A stretch of 64,000 nucleotides of DNA from Clostridiales bacterium (GCA_019417465.1 DXVF01000006.1:52318-116317); one strand, 5' to 3'. Positions 39,720-50,097 are shown, counted from the stretch's first letter. The notes: generated by a model from the sequence alone, not told the origin. Made by a program: numbers and translations.

Positions 39720-40966
39720 ATGTATACTAAATTTGGAATTAGTAATGAAGTAATAAAATTAGCAGAAAAGGTAACAAAAGAAATAAATCCAATTTTTGAA
39801 GAAGTAGATAAAGTATGTGAATTTAATTCTTTAAAAGTATTAAATGCGTTTCAAAAATATAATATATCAGATATGCATTTTGGAAGTACTACAGGATACG
39901 GATATGGAGATATAGGAAGAGATACAATTGAAAAAGTGTATGCGGAGGTTTTAGAAACAGAAGATGCTATTGTTAGATCACAATTTATTTCAGGAACACA
40001 TGCTTTAACTGTTGCATTATTCGCCTTCTTACGTCCTGGAGATACATTTTTAAGTATTTGTGGAAAACCATATGATACATTAGATGAAGTAATTGGAATT
40101 TCAAATAACTCAAGTTCGCTAAAGTCATTTGGAGTAAAATATGAGCAAATAGATTTAATTAATGATGATTTTGATTATGAAAAAATTAAACAAAGAGTGG
40201 CTCTAGGAAATATAAAATTAATAGAGATACAACGTTCTAGAGGATATGCATTAAGAAAAAGTATTAGTTTAGAAAAAATGGAAAAAGTTATAAAGTTAAT
40301 AAAAAGTGTAAACAAAGATGCTATTATAATGGTAGACAATTGTTATGGAGAGTTTGTAGATGTGGTAGAGCCAAGCTCATTTCGGTGCAGATGTAATAGT
40401 AGGTTCATTAATAAAGAATCTAGGCGGAGGAATTGCTCCAAATGGAGCATATATTGCAGGAACTAAAGAATTAGTTAATTTAGCTGCTGAAAGACTAACT
40501 GCTCCTGGACTTGGAAAAGAAGTAGGACCAAGCTTAGGAATAAATAAATCTATTTTGCAAGGATTGTTTTTTGCACCAAGTGTAGTTGCAAGTAGCTTAA
40601 AAACAGCAGTATTTGCGAGCAAAATGCTAAAAGAATTAGGATATAAATTAGATCCAGAATTTGATGAAAAAAGATCAGATATTGTTCAAACAATAGAATT
40701 TGGAGATAAAGAAAAACTTATTAAATATTGTCAAGGAATTCAAATGGGGTCACCGATAGATTCAAATTCTATACCTGAACCTTGGGACATGCCAGGATAT
40801 ACAGATCAAGTTATTATGGCAGCAGGAGCATTTACTCGGTGGTTCATCAATAGAATTAAGTTGTGATGCTCCGATACGTGAGCCATATGTAGCATTTATG
40901 CAAGGTGGTTTAACTTATGAATATGGTAAATTAGGTGTAATGAAAGCAATACAAAATATAATATAG
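39720..40966 (+). CDS. Methionine gamma-lyase/aluminium-resistance family protein, two CGG +1 shifts
   Basis: PLP-dependent Cys/Met-metabolism fold. The ATG at 39720 follows GAAGGGAAGG. The first part (FGSTTGYGYGDIGRDTIEKV, QFISGTHALTVALF, IMVDNCYGEF) ends at CGG 40383-40385. Skipping C gives SSF-GADVIVGSLIKNLGGG, with the PLP-binding lysine region. A second CGG at 40837-40839 breaks the frame again; skipping C gives AFT-GGSSIELSCDAPIREPY. Both shifts yield 415 whole codons including stop and the normal family ending. Unshifted, the gene is three useless fragments. Lies between the WG-repeat gene and a flavoprotein. Confidence 0.87.
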
Positions 40967-41118
40967 AGTTTATGATTATTAAGATTAAGTTTTTGCTTAT
41001 GAAATATATTTAGTAAACAATATAATAAAAAATATATAAAGGTTATGTTGATGATTATTGTTAAAATTATATAAAATTAACTGCATTAAATTAAGCTAAG
41101 ATATTTTAGGAGGAAAAT

Positions 41119-42426
41119 TTGAAAGTAGTAGTAATTGGTGGAGGTCCTGCTGGTATGATGAGTGCTATTACTGCCGCTGAAAAAGGTGATAAAGTAATAT
41201 TACTCGAAAAAATGAATTCTCTTGGAAGAAAATTATTAATTACAGGAAAAGGTAGATGTAATATAACAAGTGGTTTAGATATGAAAGATTTTATTTCAAA
41301 TGTTCCTGGAAATGGTAAGTTTCTATATAGTAGTTTTCAAAATTATACTAATATGGATATTATTAATTTTTTAGAAAAGCAAGGTGTAAAAGTTAAAGAA
41401 GAAAGAGGGAATAGAATATTTCCTATATCTGATAAATCTAAAGATGTATTAGATGCATTTCTTAGAAGACTAAAAGAATTAAAAATAGATATTAGAACAA
41501 ATAGTAAAGCAAGCAAAATAGAAGTTCAAAATGGAGCCGTAAAAGGTGTAAGATATATAAATGAAAAAGGAAATGATGTATTAGAAAATGCAGATAAAGT
41601 AATTTTAGCAACTGGTGGAAAAAGTTATCCAAATACTGGTTCAACAGGTGACGGATATAAAATGGCAAGTAGTATAGGTCATACTGTTACTAAAATAAGA
41701 CCATCATTAGTACCTATTGTGGCAGCGAATAAAAATACTGAAACAGAACAAATTTTAAAAGAAAGTAGTGTACTAGACTCATTAAATCTATGTAAAAGAT
41801 TACAAGGTTTAACACTAAAGAATGTTTCAATTAAAATTAAAGATTTCAAGAACAGTAAGGTAATTTATGAAGACTTTGGAGAGATGATTTTTACTCACTT
41901 TGGAGTATCGGGACCAATAATATTAAGTGCTTCAGCTCATTTATTAAGATATAATAATGTAGAAGAACTATTTAAAGAAGGAAATATAAAATTGATTATA
42001 GATTTAAAACCTGCTTTATCAGAAGAAAAATTAGATTTAAGATTAATAAGAGACTTTAAGGAACAAAGTAATAAATTATTTAAAAATTCTTTAGATAATT
42101 TATTACCTAAAAAATTAATAGATTCAATAGTAGAAATTAGTAATATTAATCCAGATAAAAAAGTAAATGAAATTACAAAAGAAGAAAGAAGAATCCTTAT
42201 TAATATATTAAAAGACTTAAAAGTAACACTTAAAGAGTTTAGAACTATAGATGACGCTATAATTACAGCAGGAGGAATTGATATAAAAGAAATAAATCCT
42301 AAAACAATGGAATCGAAAAAAGTAGAAAGATTATTCTTTGCTGGAGAAATAATAGATGTTGATGCATATACTGGAGGTTTTAATCTTCAAATTGCCTATA
42401 GTACGGGATATACAGCAGGTCTATAA
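41119..42426 (+). CDS. BaiN/HI0933-family flavoprotein
   Basis: 435 aa with a TTG start behind AGGAGGAAAA. The Rossmann FAD site VVIGGGPAGMMSAITAAEKG and the family segment GRKLLITGKGRCNIT are clear. The C-terminal FAD contact reads LFFAGEIIDVDAYTGGFNLQ. Relatives reduce double bonds (BaiN in bile-acid metabolism) or are uncharacterised NAD(P)/FAD oxidoreductases. Substrate unknown. It is followed 23 nt later by a YigZ-like gene. Confidence 0.9.
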   Translation: MKVVVIGGGPAGMMSAITAAEKGDKVILLEKMNSLGRKLLITGKGRCNITSGLDMKDFISNVPGNGKFLYSSFQNYTNMDIINFLEKQGVKVKEERGNRIFPISDKSKDVLDAFLRRLKELKIDIRTNSKASKIEVQNGAVKGVRYINEKGNDVLENADKVILATGGKSYPNTGSTGDGYKMASSIGHTVTKIRPSLVPIVAANKNTETEQILKESSVLDSLNLCKRLQGLTLKNVSIKIKDFKNSKVIYEDFGEMIFTHFGVSGPIILSASAHLLRYNNVEELFKEGNIKLIIDLKPALSEEKLDLRLIRDFKEQSNKLFKNSLDNLLPKKLIDSIVEISNINPDKKVNEITKEERRILINILKDLKVTLKEFRTIDDAIITAGGIDIKEINPKTMESKKVERLFFAGEIIDVDAYTGGFNLQIAYSTGYTAGL

Positions 42427-42449
42427 ATTATAATAAAAGAGGTTTTACT

Positions 42450-43085
42450 ATGTTTAAAACAATTAAAGAAGAAAATGTGCAAGCTGAAATTGTAGAAAAA
42501 AAATCTAAGTTTATTGCTAATGTTTTTTATGTAGAAACAAGTAGGGATGCAGAAGAAATAATAAAAAATATTAATAAAAAATATTATGATGCAAGACATA
42601 ATTGTTATGCATATTCTGTAAAAAATCCAAATGAAAGTATAAAAAGATTTAGTGATGATGGTGAGCCAAGTGGAACAGCAGGTGCTCCGATGTTAAATAT
42701 TATAGAAAAAAACAATATAAGTAATATATTAATTATTGTTACTAGATACTTTGGAGGAATTTTACTTGGAACAGGTGGGCTAGTTAGAGCATATTCAGAA
42801 GCAACTATTAAAGCACTAGAGAAAGTAACATATGCAAAAGAAGAATGTGGAATGGAAGTATCTATAACAATTAGTTATAGTGATTTTGAAAATTTAAAAT
42901 ACTTTTGTAAGAAAAACAATATTAATATTATAAGTACTGTATACAATGATTGTGTAGAATGTATAATAGAAGTTAATAATGAAGAAAAAGATAAGATACT
43001 TACTAATAATGATAAAAATAATTTTAAAATACTAAATTATAAAGTTATAAAAGCAAAAAACATCAGAAAAAACATTGAAAATTAA
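42450..43085 (+). CDS. YigZ/IMPACT-family protein
   Basis: 211 aa. The N-terminal UPF0029 domain (KSKFIANVFYVET, DARHNCYAYSV, FSDDGEPSGTAGAPML and TRYFGGILLGTGGLVRAYS) is the IMPACT signature. A C-terminal ferredoxin-like DUF1949 domain follows. RBS AGAGGTTT. Bacterial members lack a firm function; the eukaryotic relatives regulate Gcn2. Co-directional with the flavoprotein. Confidence 0.9.
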   Translation: MFKTIKEENVQAEIVEKKSKFIANVFYVETSRDAEEIIKNINKKYYDARHNCYAYSVKNPNESIKRFSDDGEPSGTAGAPMLNIIEKNNISNILIIVTRYFGGILLGTGGLVRAYSEATIKALEKVTYAKEECGMEVSITISYSDFENLKYFCKKNNINIISTVYNDCVECIIEVNNEEKDKILTNNDKNNFKILNYKVIKAKNIRKNIEN

Positions 43086-43200
43086 ACTTAAAAAAAGAAA
43101 ATTAGAAAAAATTTCCAGAAAAGTATTGCAAATTTTTAGAAAACGGTTTATAATTTCAATTGTAAAAAATTTACAAATCTATTAACAGGGGGAATTTAGT

Positions 43201-44019
43201 GTGAAAGAGAAAATTACGGTTTTAATTGCTGATGATAATAATGAATTCGCTATGACTTTAGCAAGTTATTTAGAAAAAGATGATGAAATGGAAGTAATAG
43301 GCATGGCAAAAAATGGAAATGAGGCTTTTGATATGATAGTAAGCACAAGACCAGACATAGTACTTCTAGATGTGATAATGCCACATTTAGATGGGTTAGG
43401 AGTATTAGAAAAATTAAATGCTATACATATGGAAAAATTTCCACTTTGCATTATGCTTTCAGCAGTGGGACAAGATAAGATTACTCAAAGAGCTATTAAT
43501 TTAGGTGCTCAATATTATGTTGTAAAACCAATAGATATTAATCTATTAATAAAAAGAGTAAAAGACTTAAAGCATTTCCAACCATCACAAAATAAAAATA
43601 ACTTTTTAAGTAGAGAAATAAAAGCTCAATATATAGAAATAGATTCAGAAAATAAAAAATCAGAAGAGAACCTAGAAGCATTAGTAACAAATATTATTCA
43701 TGAAGTAGGAGTTCCAGCACACATAAAAGGATATCAATATCTAAGAGAAGCTATTATGATGGTGGTAAATGATATTGATGTAATTAATCAAATTACAAAA
43801 CAATTATATCCAGATATAGCAGTAAAATATAAAACTACTCCATCAAGAGTTGAACGTGCTATTCGTCATGCTATAGAAGTAGCGTGGGGAAGAGGACAAA
43901 CAGATACAGTTGAAAATATTTTTGGTTACACAGTATCTGCAAGTAAAGGAAAACCTACAAATAGTGAATTTATAGCAATGATTGCTGATAAACTTAGATT
44001 AGAATTAAAGAGTGCGTAA
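43201..44019 (+). CDS. spo0A: Sporulation master regulator Spo0A
   Basis: 272 aa with a GTG start behind AGGGGGAA. The receiver domain has Asp11/Asp12, phospho-Asp57 in [13 protein letters not shown] and Lys in YYVVKPI. The effector domain shows the Spo0A signature: [18 protein letters not shown], then [20 protein letters not shown] and [19 protein letters not shown]. Phosphorylated Spo0A starts sporulation by binding 0A boxes. This shows the organism belongs to an endospore-forming lineage. Confidence 0.97.
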   Translation: MKEKITVLIADDNNEFAMTLASYLEKDDEMEVIGMAKNGNEAFDMIVSTRPDIVLLDVIMPHLDGLGVLEKLNAIHMEKFPLCIMLSAVGQDKITQRAINLGAQYYVVKPIDINLLIKRVKDLKHFQPSQNKNNFLSREIKAQYIEIDSENKKSEENLEALVTNIIHEVGVPAHIKGYQYLREAIMMVVNDIDVINQITKQLYPDIAVKYKTTPSRVERAIRHAIEVAWGRGQTDTVENIFGYTVSASKGKPTNSEFIAMIADKLRLELKSA

Positions 44020-44066
44020 GATTTATGTAATTAGATAGTAAATAGAATTTTATAAATTCAATTTAT

Positions 44067-44104
44067 AAAAACCTCATTGTATTATTAAAAATAATGAGGT
44101 TTTT
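44067..44104 (+). terminator. Terminator after spo0A
   Basis: Perfect 12-bp arms AAAAACCTCATT (44067-44078) and AATGAGGTTTTT (44093-44104). The following 284 bp to the next ATG show no gene. Confidence 0.85.
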
Positions 44105-44388
44105 ATTGTGAGAAAATAGCATGTGCATTAAATGTGCACATACTGGAATAAAAATTATAACTCTGAATTAAGAATACATATATTTAAGCTAGTTATAGAA
44201 TAAGGAAATTATATTGCTGGAGAATCTTGCTTATTTATGACAAGATACACTTTCACCAAATAAAAATATGAGAATAGACTTCAAATAGTAGCTGATTTTT
44301 TTGTTTTCGTTTTTTGTGTAAAAGAGTAGACATTAATAGTGAAAAATGTTACAATAAAGTATAGGATAGAAAAGGAGGAGATGTTTTT

Positions 44389-44821
44389 ATGATTTGTAAA
44401 AATTGTAATACTAATAATGATGACGGAGCAAAGTTTTGTGTAAGTTGTGGGCAAAAATTAGAAGAACCACAAGTTGTAGTTCAAAATACACGGAAATAAT
44501 CAAAATACTATAAGTTCATATAATGGAACTGAAGTACCTGAATATAAACAGACTAGTGCAATTATAGCAATAGTAGTTTCATTCCTATGTTGTGGTGGTA
44601 TAATTGGAGCAATTTTCGCAATTTTATCTTTAGTTGAAGGCTCAAAAGTAAAAACTTTTGTACAACAAGGTAATATTGATGCAGCAAATGCAAGTTTAGC
44701 TCAAGCTAAAAAGTGGAATAAAATCTCTTGGATAATTATAGCAGTATGTTTAGTATTATTAGTTATTTATTGTGTATTAATGTTTGGAATTGGTATATTT
44801 AGTGCTTTAAGTGAAGCTTAG
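44389..44821 (+). CDS. Zinc-ribbon membrane protein, read through a CGG +1 shift
   Basis: ATG 44389 lies behind AAAGGAGGAG. It begins MICKNCNTNNDDGAKFCVSC, a two-Cys-pair zinc ribbon. At CGG 44491-44493 the frame meets a stop two codons later. Skipping C gives VVVQNT-GNNQNTISSYNG and a membrane part (SAIIAIVVSFLCCGGIIGA, then WIIIAVCLVLLVIYCVLMFG), 143 aa in all. The next gene (44863) is a paralogue in one continuous frame with the same layout, so the intact copy validates the joined product directly. Function unknown. Confidence 0.85.
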
Positions 44822-44862
44822 AACTCTGAATATTTAATTAAAAATTAGGAAAGAGGAAGAAA

Positions 44863-45321
44863 ATGATTTGTAATAGATGTTATTATAATAATGATGACAA
44901 TTCAATGTTTTGTGTAAAATGTGGTGAAAAATTAGAAGAAAAAAGTAAAGTGCAAACACCAAATTCACAAGTGAAAAATACTAATAATACTAACTACAAT
45001 AATAATGTAATTGTTAATAATATTGGAAATGTTCCTACATATAATATGGCAAATGCTATTGTAGCTTTAGTAGTTTCATTATGTTGTTGTTCTAATGTTA
45101 TAGGTGTAATTTTTGCTATATTGTCAATCGTAGAAGGTTCTAAAGTGAGTCAATTTGTAAGATTTGGTGATTTTGCATCTGCAAATGCAAGTTTAGAACA
45201 AGCTAAAAAATGGGTGAAATATGCATGGATTTCATTAGCGATATGGGTAAGTGTAATTATTATATTTTATATTGTATATTTTGTTTTTATTTTTGGCATG
45301 ATTGCTATAACAGAAATGTAG
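44863..45321 (+). CDS. Zinc-ribbon membrane protein, intact paralogue
   Basis: 152 aa. MICNRCYYNNDDNSMFCVKC is the zinc ribbon. An Asn-rich linker leads to AIVALVVSLCCCSNVIGVIF and a second hydrophobic segment. It matches the preceding gene end to end (EGSKV, ANASLEQAKKW) but contains no CGG and no frame break. RBS AGGAAAGAGG. Co-transcription with its neighbours is likely. Confidence 0.82.
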   Translation: MICNRCYYNNDDNSMFCVKCGEKLEEKSKVQTPNSQVKNTNNTNYNNNVIVNNIGNVPTYNMANAIVALVVSLCCCSNVIGVIFAILSIVEGSKVSQFVRFGDFASANASLEQAKKWVKYAWISLAIWVSVIIIFYIVYFVFIFGMIAITEM

Positions 45322-45328
45322 GTAAAAG

Positions 45329-45730
45329 ATGAAACTAGATAAAAAGAAAAGAGGAAGCATATCCATAGTTATTACATTATTAGTCATTGCAATAATAGGA
45401 GTAATTTTAGTTAAAATATATAATCCAGAGGAAGAAAGTTTTTTTATTCCATGCATGTTGTATAAATTAACAGGAATAAAATGTCCTGGTTGTGGAATGA
45501 CAAGAAGCGTACATTACTTAGTAAATGGTAATGTAAAACAAGCACTATGGTATAATTTGATGTTAATACCTATAATAATATTAGTAATATATGCATTATA
45601 TCGTTATCTACGATATTTAATAAAAGGCGAGGAAATAATTAATAAAACATTGGAAAATTCATTAAAAATTTTCTTGGTAATTTTATTAATATTTTGGGTA
45701 ACAAGAAACTTAACAACATTATTTTATTAA
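45329..45730 (+). CDS. DUF2752 membrane protein
   Basis: 133 aa. The signature CMLYKLTGIKCPGCGMTRSV is the DUF2752 motif (CPGCGxTR). Three predicted helices (about 13-33, 79-96 and 111-131). It lies 7 nt after the zinc-ribbon gene, so the three form an operon of small membrane proteins. Function is unknown. Confidence 0.85.
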   Translation: MKLDKKKRGSISIVITLLVIAIIGVILVKIYNPEEESFFIPCMLYKLTGIKCPGCGMTRSVHYLVNGNVKQALWYNLMLIPIIILVIYALYRYLRYLIKGEEIINKTLENSLKIFLVILLIFWVTRNLTTLFY

Positions 45731-45831
45731 ATTTATTTTAGATAGAAGTTGATCTTAAAAAAGGTCAACTTTTTTATATAATGGGAAAGTTCAAATATAC
45801 AGTAACAATCAACTTATTATATAAAATAATT

Positions 45832-45865
45832 GCATGCCAATTTTTTATGCAAAAAATTGGCATGC
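45832..45865. repeat. 15-bp perfect inverted repeat
   Basis: GCATGCCAATTTTTT (45832-45846) and its complement (45851-45865) with a 4-nt loop. It lies between the DUF2752 operon and convergent recQ, after a smaller hairpin (about 45750-45775, AAGTTGA/TCAACTT with a T-run). Probably a bidirectional terminator pair. Confidence 0.6.
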
Positions 45866-45983
45866 GAATAAAAACGAGAACTTTACAATAACGTAAAAAG
45901 TTACAATGTCATAAATGTCTGCTTTTGTTCTATAAATAGCTCTTTTAACGAAATAGATATTAAATTTATATGAAGTGAGTAGT

Positions 45984-47177
45984 TTAAATACAATTTCCGC
46001 AATTTCCACAATTAGTATTTTTAGGAATCTCTCCAAAATATTCTAGCAAGTAAGAACGTAAGCATTTTTGGGTATTACAGTAATTTATCATACAGTTTAA
46101 TCTTTGATAATCTAATGTGTGAGATATGTTTTTTGAACCTTTCTCAATTAAGAATTTATTAGTAAATATATCACTAGAATTAAATAAAAGTATACATTGT
46201 GATGGATTCCCATCTCGTCCAGCACGACCGGCTTCTTGATAGTACCCTTCTATATTTTTGGGCATGTTATAATGCACAACATATCTAATGTTAGGCTTAT
46301 CTATTCCCATTCCAAATGCATTTGTTGCAATCATAATTTTGCATTTATCAGATAAAAATAAGTTTTGATATTTATTTCTTTCAAATGATGTAAGACCCGC
46401 ATGATATTTACTAGTATGATACCCTTTTAAAGAAAGGTAGTCATATAAAAAATCTACATTTTTTCTTGAGTTACAATATATTATACCAGAATAAAGATTG
46501 TTCTTTTCTAAAAAGTTAAGTATAAATTTATTTTTGTCAATTGGAGATTTTATGAAAAAGGATAAATTTTCTCGATTAAAAGTAGTTGTTATAGTAAATG
46601 GATTTTTTAAATCTAATATATTAATAATATCTTCTTTTACTAACAGTGTAGCTGTTGCAGTAAAGGCTGCAATAATAGGTCTTGGATTTAATAAAGAAAT
46701 GAACTTACATATATTTAAATAACTTTGTCTAAAGTCGTGTCCCCATTCAGATACACAATGAGCTTCATCAATTGCAATTAGTGATATGGGAGTTTTTTTT
46801 ATAATTTCTAAGAAAGCTATATTATTTAATCTTTCGGGTGAGATATATATAAGTTTGTATTTACCTAATTCCATATTTTTCATAGCTTGAGTATGTTCAA
46901 ACTTAGACATATTACTATTAATACATATAGCTGAAATATTTTTTGAATTTAATTTATCAACTTGATCCTTCATAAGGGAGATTAATGGAGATATAACTAT
47001 AGTTAGATGAGTAAATATAAGAGAGGGAATTTGATAACATATAGATTTTCCAGCTCCAGTTGGAAGAATTGCTAAACAGTCTTTTTTGCTTAAAATATTA
47101 GAAATAATTTCTTCTTGCCCTTTTCTAAAAGATGTGTATCCAAAGAATTGCTTTAATAATATTAATGCTTCATTCAT
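45984..47177 (-). CDS. recQ: RecQ-type ATP-dependent DNA helicase (short form)
   Basis: 397 aa. Superfamily 2 motifs in order: LPTGAGKSICYQIPS (Walker A), IAIDEAHCVSEWGHDFR (DEAH and aromatic loop), AFTATA, GIIYCNSRKNVD, ATNAFGMGIDKPNIRYVVH and QEAGRAGRDG. The zinc-binding cysteines close the protein (CGNCGNCI). It lacks the winged-helix and HRDC domains of full RecQ, so it is a truncated but recognisable family form. It acts in recombination and repair. Confidence 0.9.
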   Translation of the reverse strand: MNEALILLKQFFGYTSFRKGQEEIISNILSKKDCLAILPTGAGKSICYQIPSLIFTHLTIVISPLISLMKDQVDKLNSKNISAICINSNMSKFEHTQAMKNMELGKYKLIYISPERLNNIAFLEIIKKTPISLIAIDEAHCVSEWGHDFRQSYLNICKFISLLNPRPIIAAFTATATLLVKEDIINILDLKNPFTITTTFNRENLSFFIKSPIDKNKFILNFLEKNNLYSGIIYCNSRKNVDFLYDYLSLKGYHTSKYHAGLTSFERNKYQNLFLSDKCKIMIATNAFGMGIDKPNIRYVVHYNMPKNIEGYYQEAGRAGRDGNPSQCILLFNSSDIFTNKFLIEKGSKNISHTLDYQRLNCMINYCNTQKCLRSYLLEYFGEIPKNTNCGNCGNCI

Positions 47178-47526
47178 AGTGTAGACTCCTTTTGTTATGA
47201 TTAAATGAATAAAAATTAAATAATTCAGATTAAATTATATTTAAATAAAACTTATACAAATAATAACAAGATAAATATTATATTGTCAAGAGGCAACAAA
47301 AATATTATAATTTATTGTATATAATAGAAAAACAGTATAGAGTAGAATTTAACTAAAAGAGTTATAAATAATTGCACACAATTTTTCCGAAAATTAGTGC
47401 ACAGACAATTAAATGAGGGGCGTAAGAAAATTAATTAAATATGAAATACAATTTATCTCCTATTGTTCTTTAAGGAAAAAATATGGTATAATAAATTATG
47501 TAAAACAAGAGAAGGTGAATATTTAA
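47178..47526. other. Divergent intergenic region, recQ and DUF45 gene
   Basis: 349 bp between divergent genes, AT-rich, without an ORF. A TATAAT near 47487 could be the -10 of the DUF45 gene. I see no strong hairpin or repeat. Confidence 0.45.
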
Positions 47527-48201
47527 ATGAATAGTATAAAATATAAAGATAAAATAATTGAATATGAAGTTGTAAAATCTAGAATAAAAAATGTATATAT
47601 ACATGTAAGAGATGGAAAAGTGATTGTTAAAGCACCTATTAGAATAAAAGATAAAGATATTGAAAATGTTGTAGAAGAAAAGAAGAAATGGATTTTTGAA
47701 AAATTAGAAAACTTGCATAAAGAAGAATATAAGCAAGGGAGTAAAGTTTTATTATTAGGAAAAGAGTATCCATTGAAGATAAAATTTGTAAAACAAAATA
47801 CATCTAATATTTATATAGAGAATGGAAAGATGGTAGCAGAAATATCAAAAAAGGACAAAAAAGAATATACAAAAAAAATAGAAGAGCTTTTAGATGATGT
47901 ATATATGAAGGTGGCAGAAAAAGAGGTTGATATGGCAATGCAGATAGTAACAAGAATTGTTGGAATTAAACCTAATAAATATCGTATAAGAAAATTAAAA
48001 ACTGCATGGGGAACTTGTACATCTAATAGAAATATTACTATAAATTCTAGTTTAATGAAATATGATAGAAGTGTGATTCAATATGTAGTGTTACATGAAA
48101 TATGTCATTTGAAATATATGAATCATTCAGATGAATTTTGGAATATGGTTGAAAAATACATGAAAAATTATAAAGAAATAAGAAAAAAATTAAAAAACTA
48201 A
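47527..48201 (+). CDS. DUF45/YgjP-like metallopeptidase
   Basis: 224 aa. The zinc motif HEICH sits in VVLHEICHLKYMNHSDEFW, with the third ligand likely in the following NHSDEFW segment. The preceding KLKTAWGTCTSNRNITIN is the family signature. Cytoplasmic. RBS AGAAGGTG. Members of this family are probable proteases of unknown target. Confidence 0.88.
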   Translation: MNSIKYKDKIIEYEVVKSRIKNVYIHVRDGKVIVKAPIRIKDKDIENVVEEKKKWIFEKLENLHKEEYKQGSKVLLLGKEYPLKIKFVKQNTSNIYIENGKMVAEISKKDKKEYTKKIEELLDDVYMKVAEKEVDMAMQIVTRIVGIKPNKYRIRKLKTAWGTCTSNRNITINSSLMKYDRSVIQYVVLHEICHLKYMNHSDEFWNMVEKYMKNYKEIRKKLKN

Positions 48202-48270
48202 GATAATGAAAATTATTAATTTATTAGTATTATAAATAATATAAAGAAGTAGTAAAGGAGAAATTATATT

Positions 48271-49131
48271 ATGGAACTAAAGATGTATAAAACAAAAAAA
48301 GAGTTTTGTGATGAGAATTTATTATTATTAGAAAAAGAGGAAGCTTTAAATAATATTATGATAGCTGTTATTTTAGATGCAGAAGAAAAAGATGTAAAAG
48401 ATTGGGCATTAGCAAGAGTTGAAGATAAGGGATTAGTTCAAATGATAATAATTATAAATAAACCTAGAAATGGATTACTTATGTATTCTCCTACTAATAA
48501 TTGTTCTGATGAGATTTGTAAGTATATTGCTTATAAAATTAAAGAATTGAAAGTTAATTTATTAGAAATAAATTCTAGGAAGGAATTGTGTGAAAAAGTA
48601 GCTAATTATTATATAGAAATGACAAATAAAAAGATTAGATGCAAGAAAGATAAATATATTTTGCAATTAACTAAATTAAATGAGAATTTAGACTTGCACA
48701 ACTTAGAAATGATACAGATTAAAGATAATTGTGAGGAAATAAATAAAATTTGCAATAATATAGTAGAATTTCAGGAAGATTCACATAAAGAAATAATGAC
48801 ACATGAGGAAGCGAAATCACATGCTGATATACATATTAAAAAAGGATTATATTTATTTAAAAACAGTGAAAATGAAATCGTAATGCAAGCAATTACTGCT
48901 AGAAAACTAATTAATGGATATGTAATAGGAGCTGTTATTACACCTAAAGTTCATAGGGGGAATGGGTATGCTAAAACGGGAATGTATATGTTATCAAAAA
49001 AGTTACTGGATGATGGTGCAAAAGTATTAGCATTATATACAAATGCTAATAATCCTATTAGTAACCATGTTTATGAAAAAATAGGATATGAAAGAATTTC
49101 AGAAGAATTATTAATTGAATTTGAAGATTAA
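48271..49131 (+). CDS. GNAT-family N-acetyltransferase
   Basis: 286 aa. An N-terminal helical/strand domain of unknown role is followed by a GNAT core. The acetyl-CoA site lies in GAVITPKVHRGNGYAKTGMY (R/Q-x-x-G-x-A pattern as HRGNGYAKTG), and the end has NANNPISNHVYEKIGY. RBS AAAGGAGAAA. Acetylates an unknown amine. Two-domain GNATs of this size are common in Clostridia. Confidence 0.88.
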   Translation: MELKMYKTKKEFCDENLLLLEKEEALNNIMIAVILDAEEKDVKDWALARVEDKGLVQMIIIINKPRNGLLMYSPTNNCSDEICKYIAYKIKELKVNLLEINSRKELCEKVANYYIEMTNKKIRCKKDKYILQLTKLNENLDLHNLEMIQIKDNCEEINKICNNIVEFQEDSHKEIMTHEEAKSHADIHIKKGLYLFKNSENEIVMQAITARKLINGYVIGAVITPKVHRGNGYAKTGMYMLSKKLLDDGAKVLALYTNANNPISNHVYEKIGYERISEELLIEFED

Positions 49132-49170
49132 TTTAATAGTATTGAATTTATAGAATTAGTATTATTAAAA

Positions 49171-49217
49171 TTAAGAGCTTTATTTTGAAATTTTGAAAAT
49201 TCAAAATAAGGCTCTTA
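49171..49217. terminator. Bidirectional terminator, GNAT gene and feoB fragment
   Basis: Arms around AAGAGCTTTATTTTGAA and TTCAAAATAAGGCTCTT with one extra base form a long stem between the convergent genes. Confidence 0.75.
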
Positions 49218-49222
49218 ACTGC

Positions 49223-50087
49223 TTATATAAATATATTCCAAATTAAATTTGTACACATACAAACAATAATTCCACAAACAGTAGGTAGTGCAAAAGAAAT
49301 TAGACTCCATTTCCACTTACCTGTTTCTTTTTTTATAGTCATTAATGTTGTACTACAAGGAAAGTGTAGTAAAGTAAAAATCATAACATTAATTGCAGTA
49401 ATTAATGTCCATCCATTATCAAGTAGAATTTGACCAATTGCAAAATTGTCTTCTAAGTTTACTAATGTTCCTGTCTGCATATAACTCATAAGTATAATAG
49501 GAAGTACAATTTCATTAGCTGGTAATCCTAAAATAAATGCTGTTAAAATGTATCCATCTAGCCCCATTAGGTTTGCAAAAGGGTCAAAGAAATTGGCAAC
49601 ATAAGTTAAAATACTGATATCATTAAAATTAATATTTGCAAATAACCAAATTATTATTCCAGCGGGCAATGCAGCACTAGCTGCTCTTCCTAAAACAAAT
49701 AAAGTTCTATCAAATATCGAACGAACTAAAACTTTTCCTATTTGAGGCCTCCTATAAGGTGGAAGTTCTAATATAAATGAAGAGGGTACACCTTTTAATA
49801 TTGTTTTAGATAAAATTTTAGATATAAATAGTGTCATTATAATTCCAAATATTACAATGGCTAAAACTACTAAAGTTGATATAAATGAAGCATTAAAGCC
49901 AGAAGTCAATCTACCAATAAATATCATAGAAACTGTTATTAAAAAAGGAAATCTGCCATTACAAGGAACAAAGCTATTAGTTAAAATTGCAATTAATTTT
50001 TCACGTGGAGAGTCAATAATTCTACATCCAATAACACCAGCTGCATTACATCCAAAACCGCATGCACATGGATAGAATGAAACCGTT
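49223..50087 (-). CDS. feoB: FeoB C-terminal fragment with CGG +1 site, cut by second element
   Basis: Membrane part of the ferrous-iron transporter FeoB. The segment GFGCNAAGVIGCRIIDSPRE and FVPCNGRFPFL are FeoB signatures, followed by pore and C-terminal helices (YILTAFILGLPANEIVLPIILM). The frame entering from the 5' side is ATT CTA TCC ATG TGC ATG CGG. Skipping the C (complement of 50060) gives LSMCM-GFGCNAAG, matching the family. Without the shift the only open frame reads YPCACGFGCN, which does not match. Upstream of about 50087 the frame ends in a stop inside element DNA. The N-terminal G domain is absent from the window, so the gene appears disrupted. Confidence 0.82.
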
Positions 50088-50097
50088 AGTTATTTAC

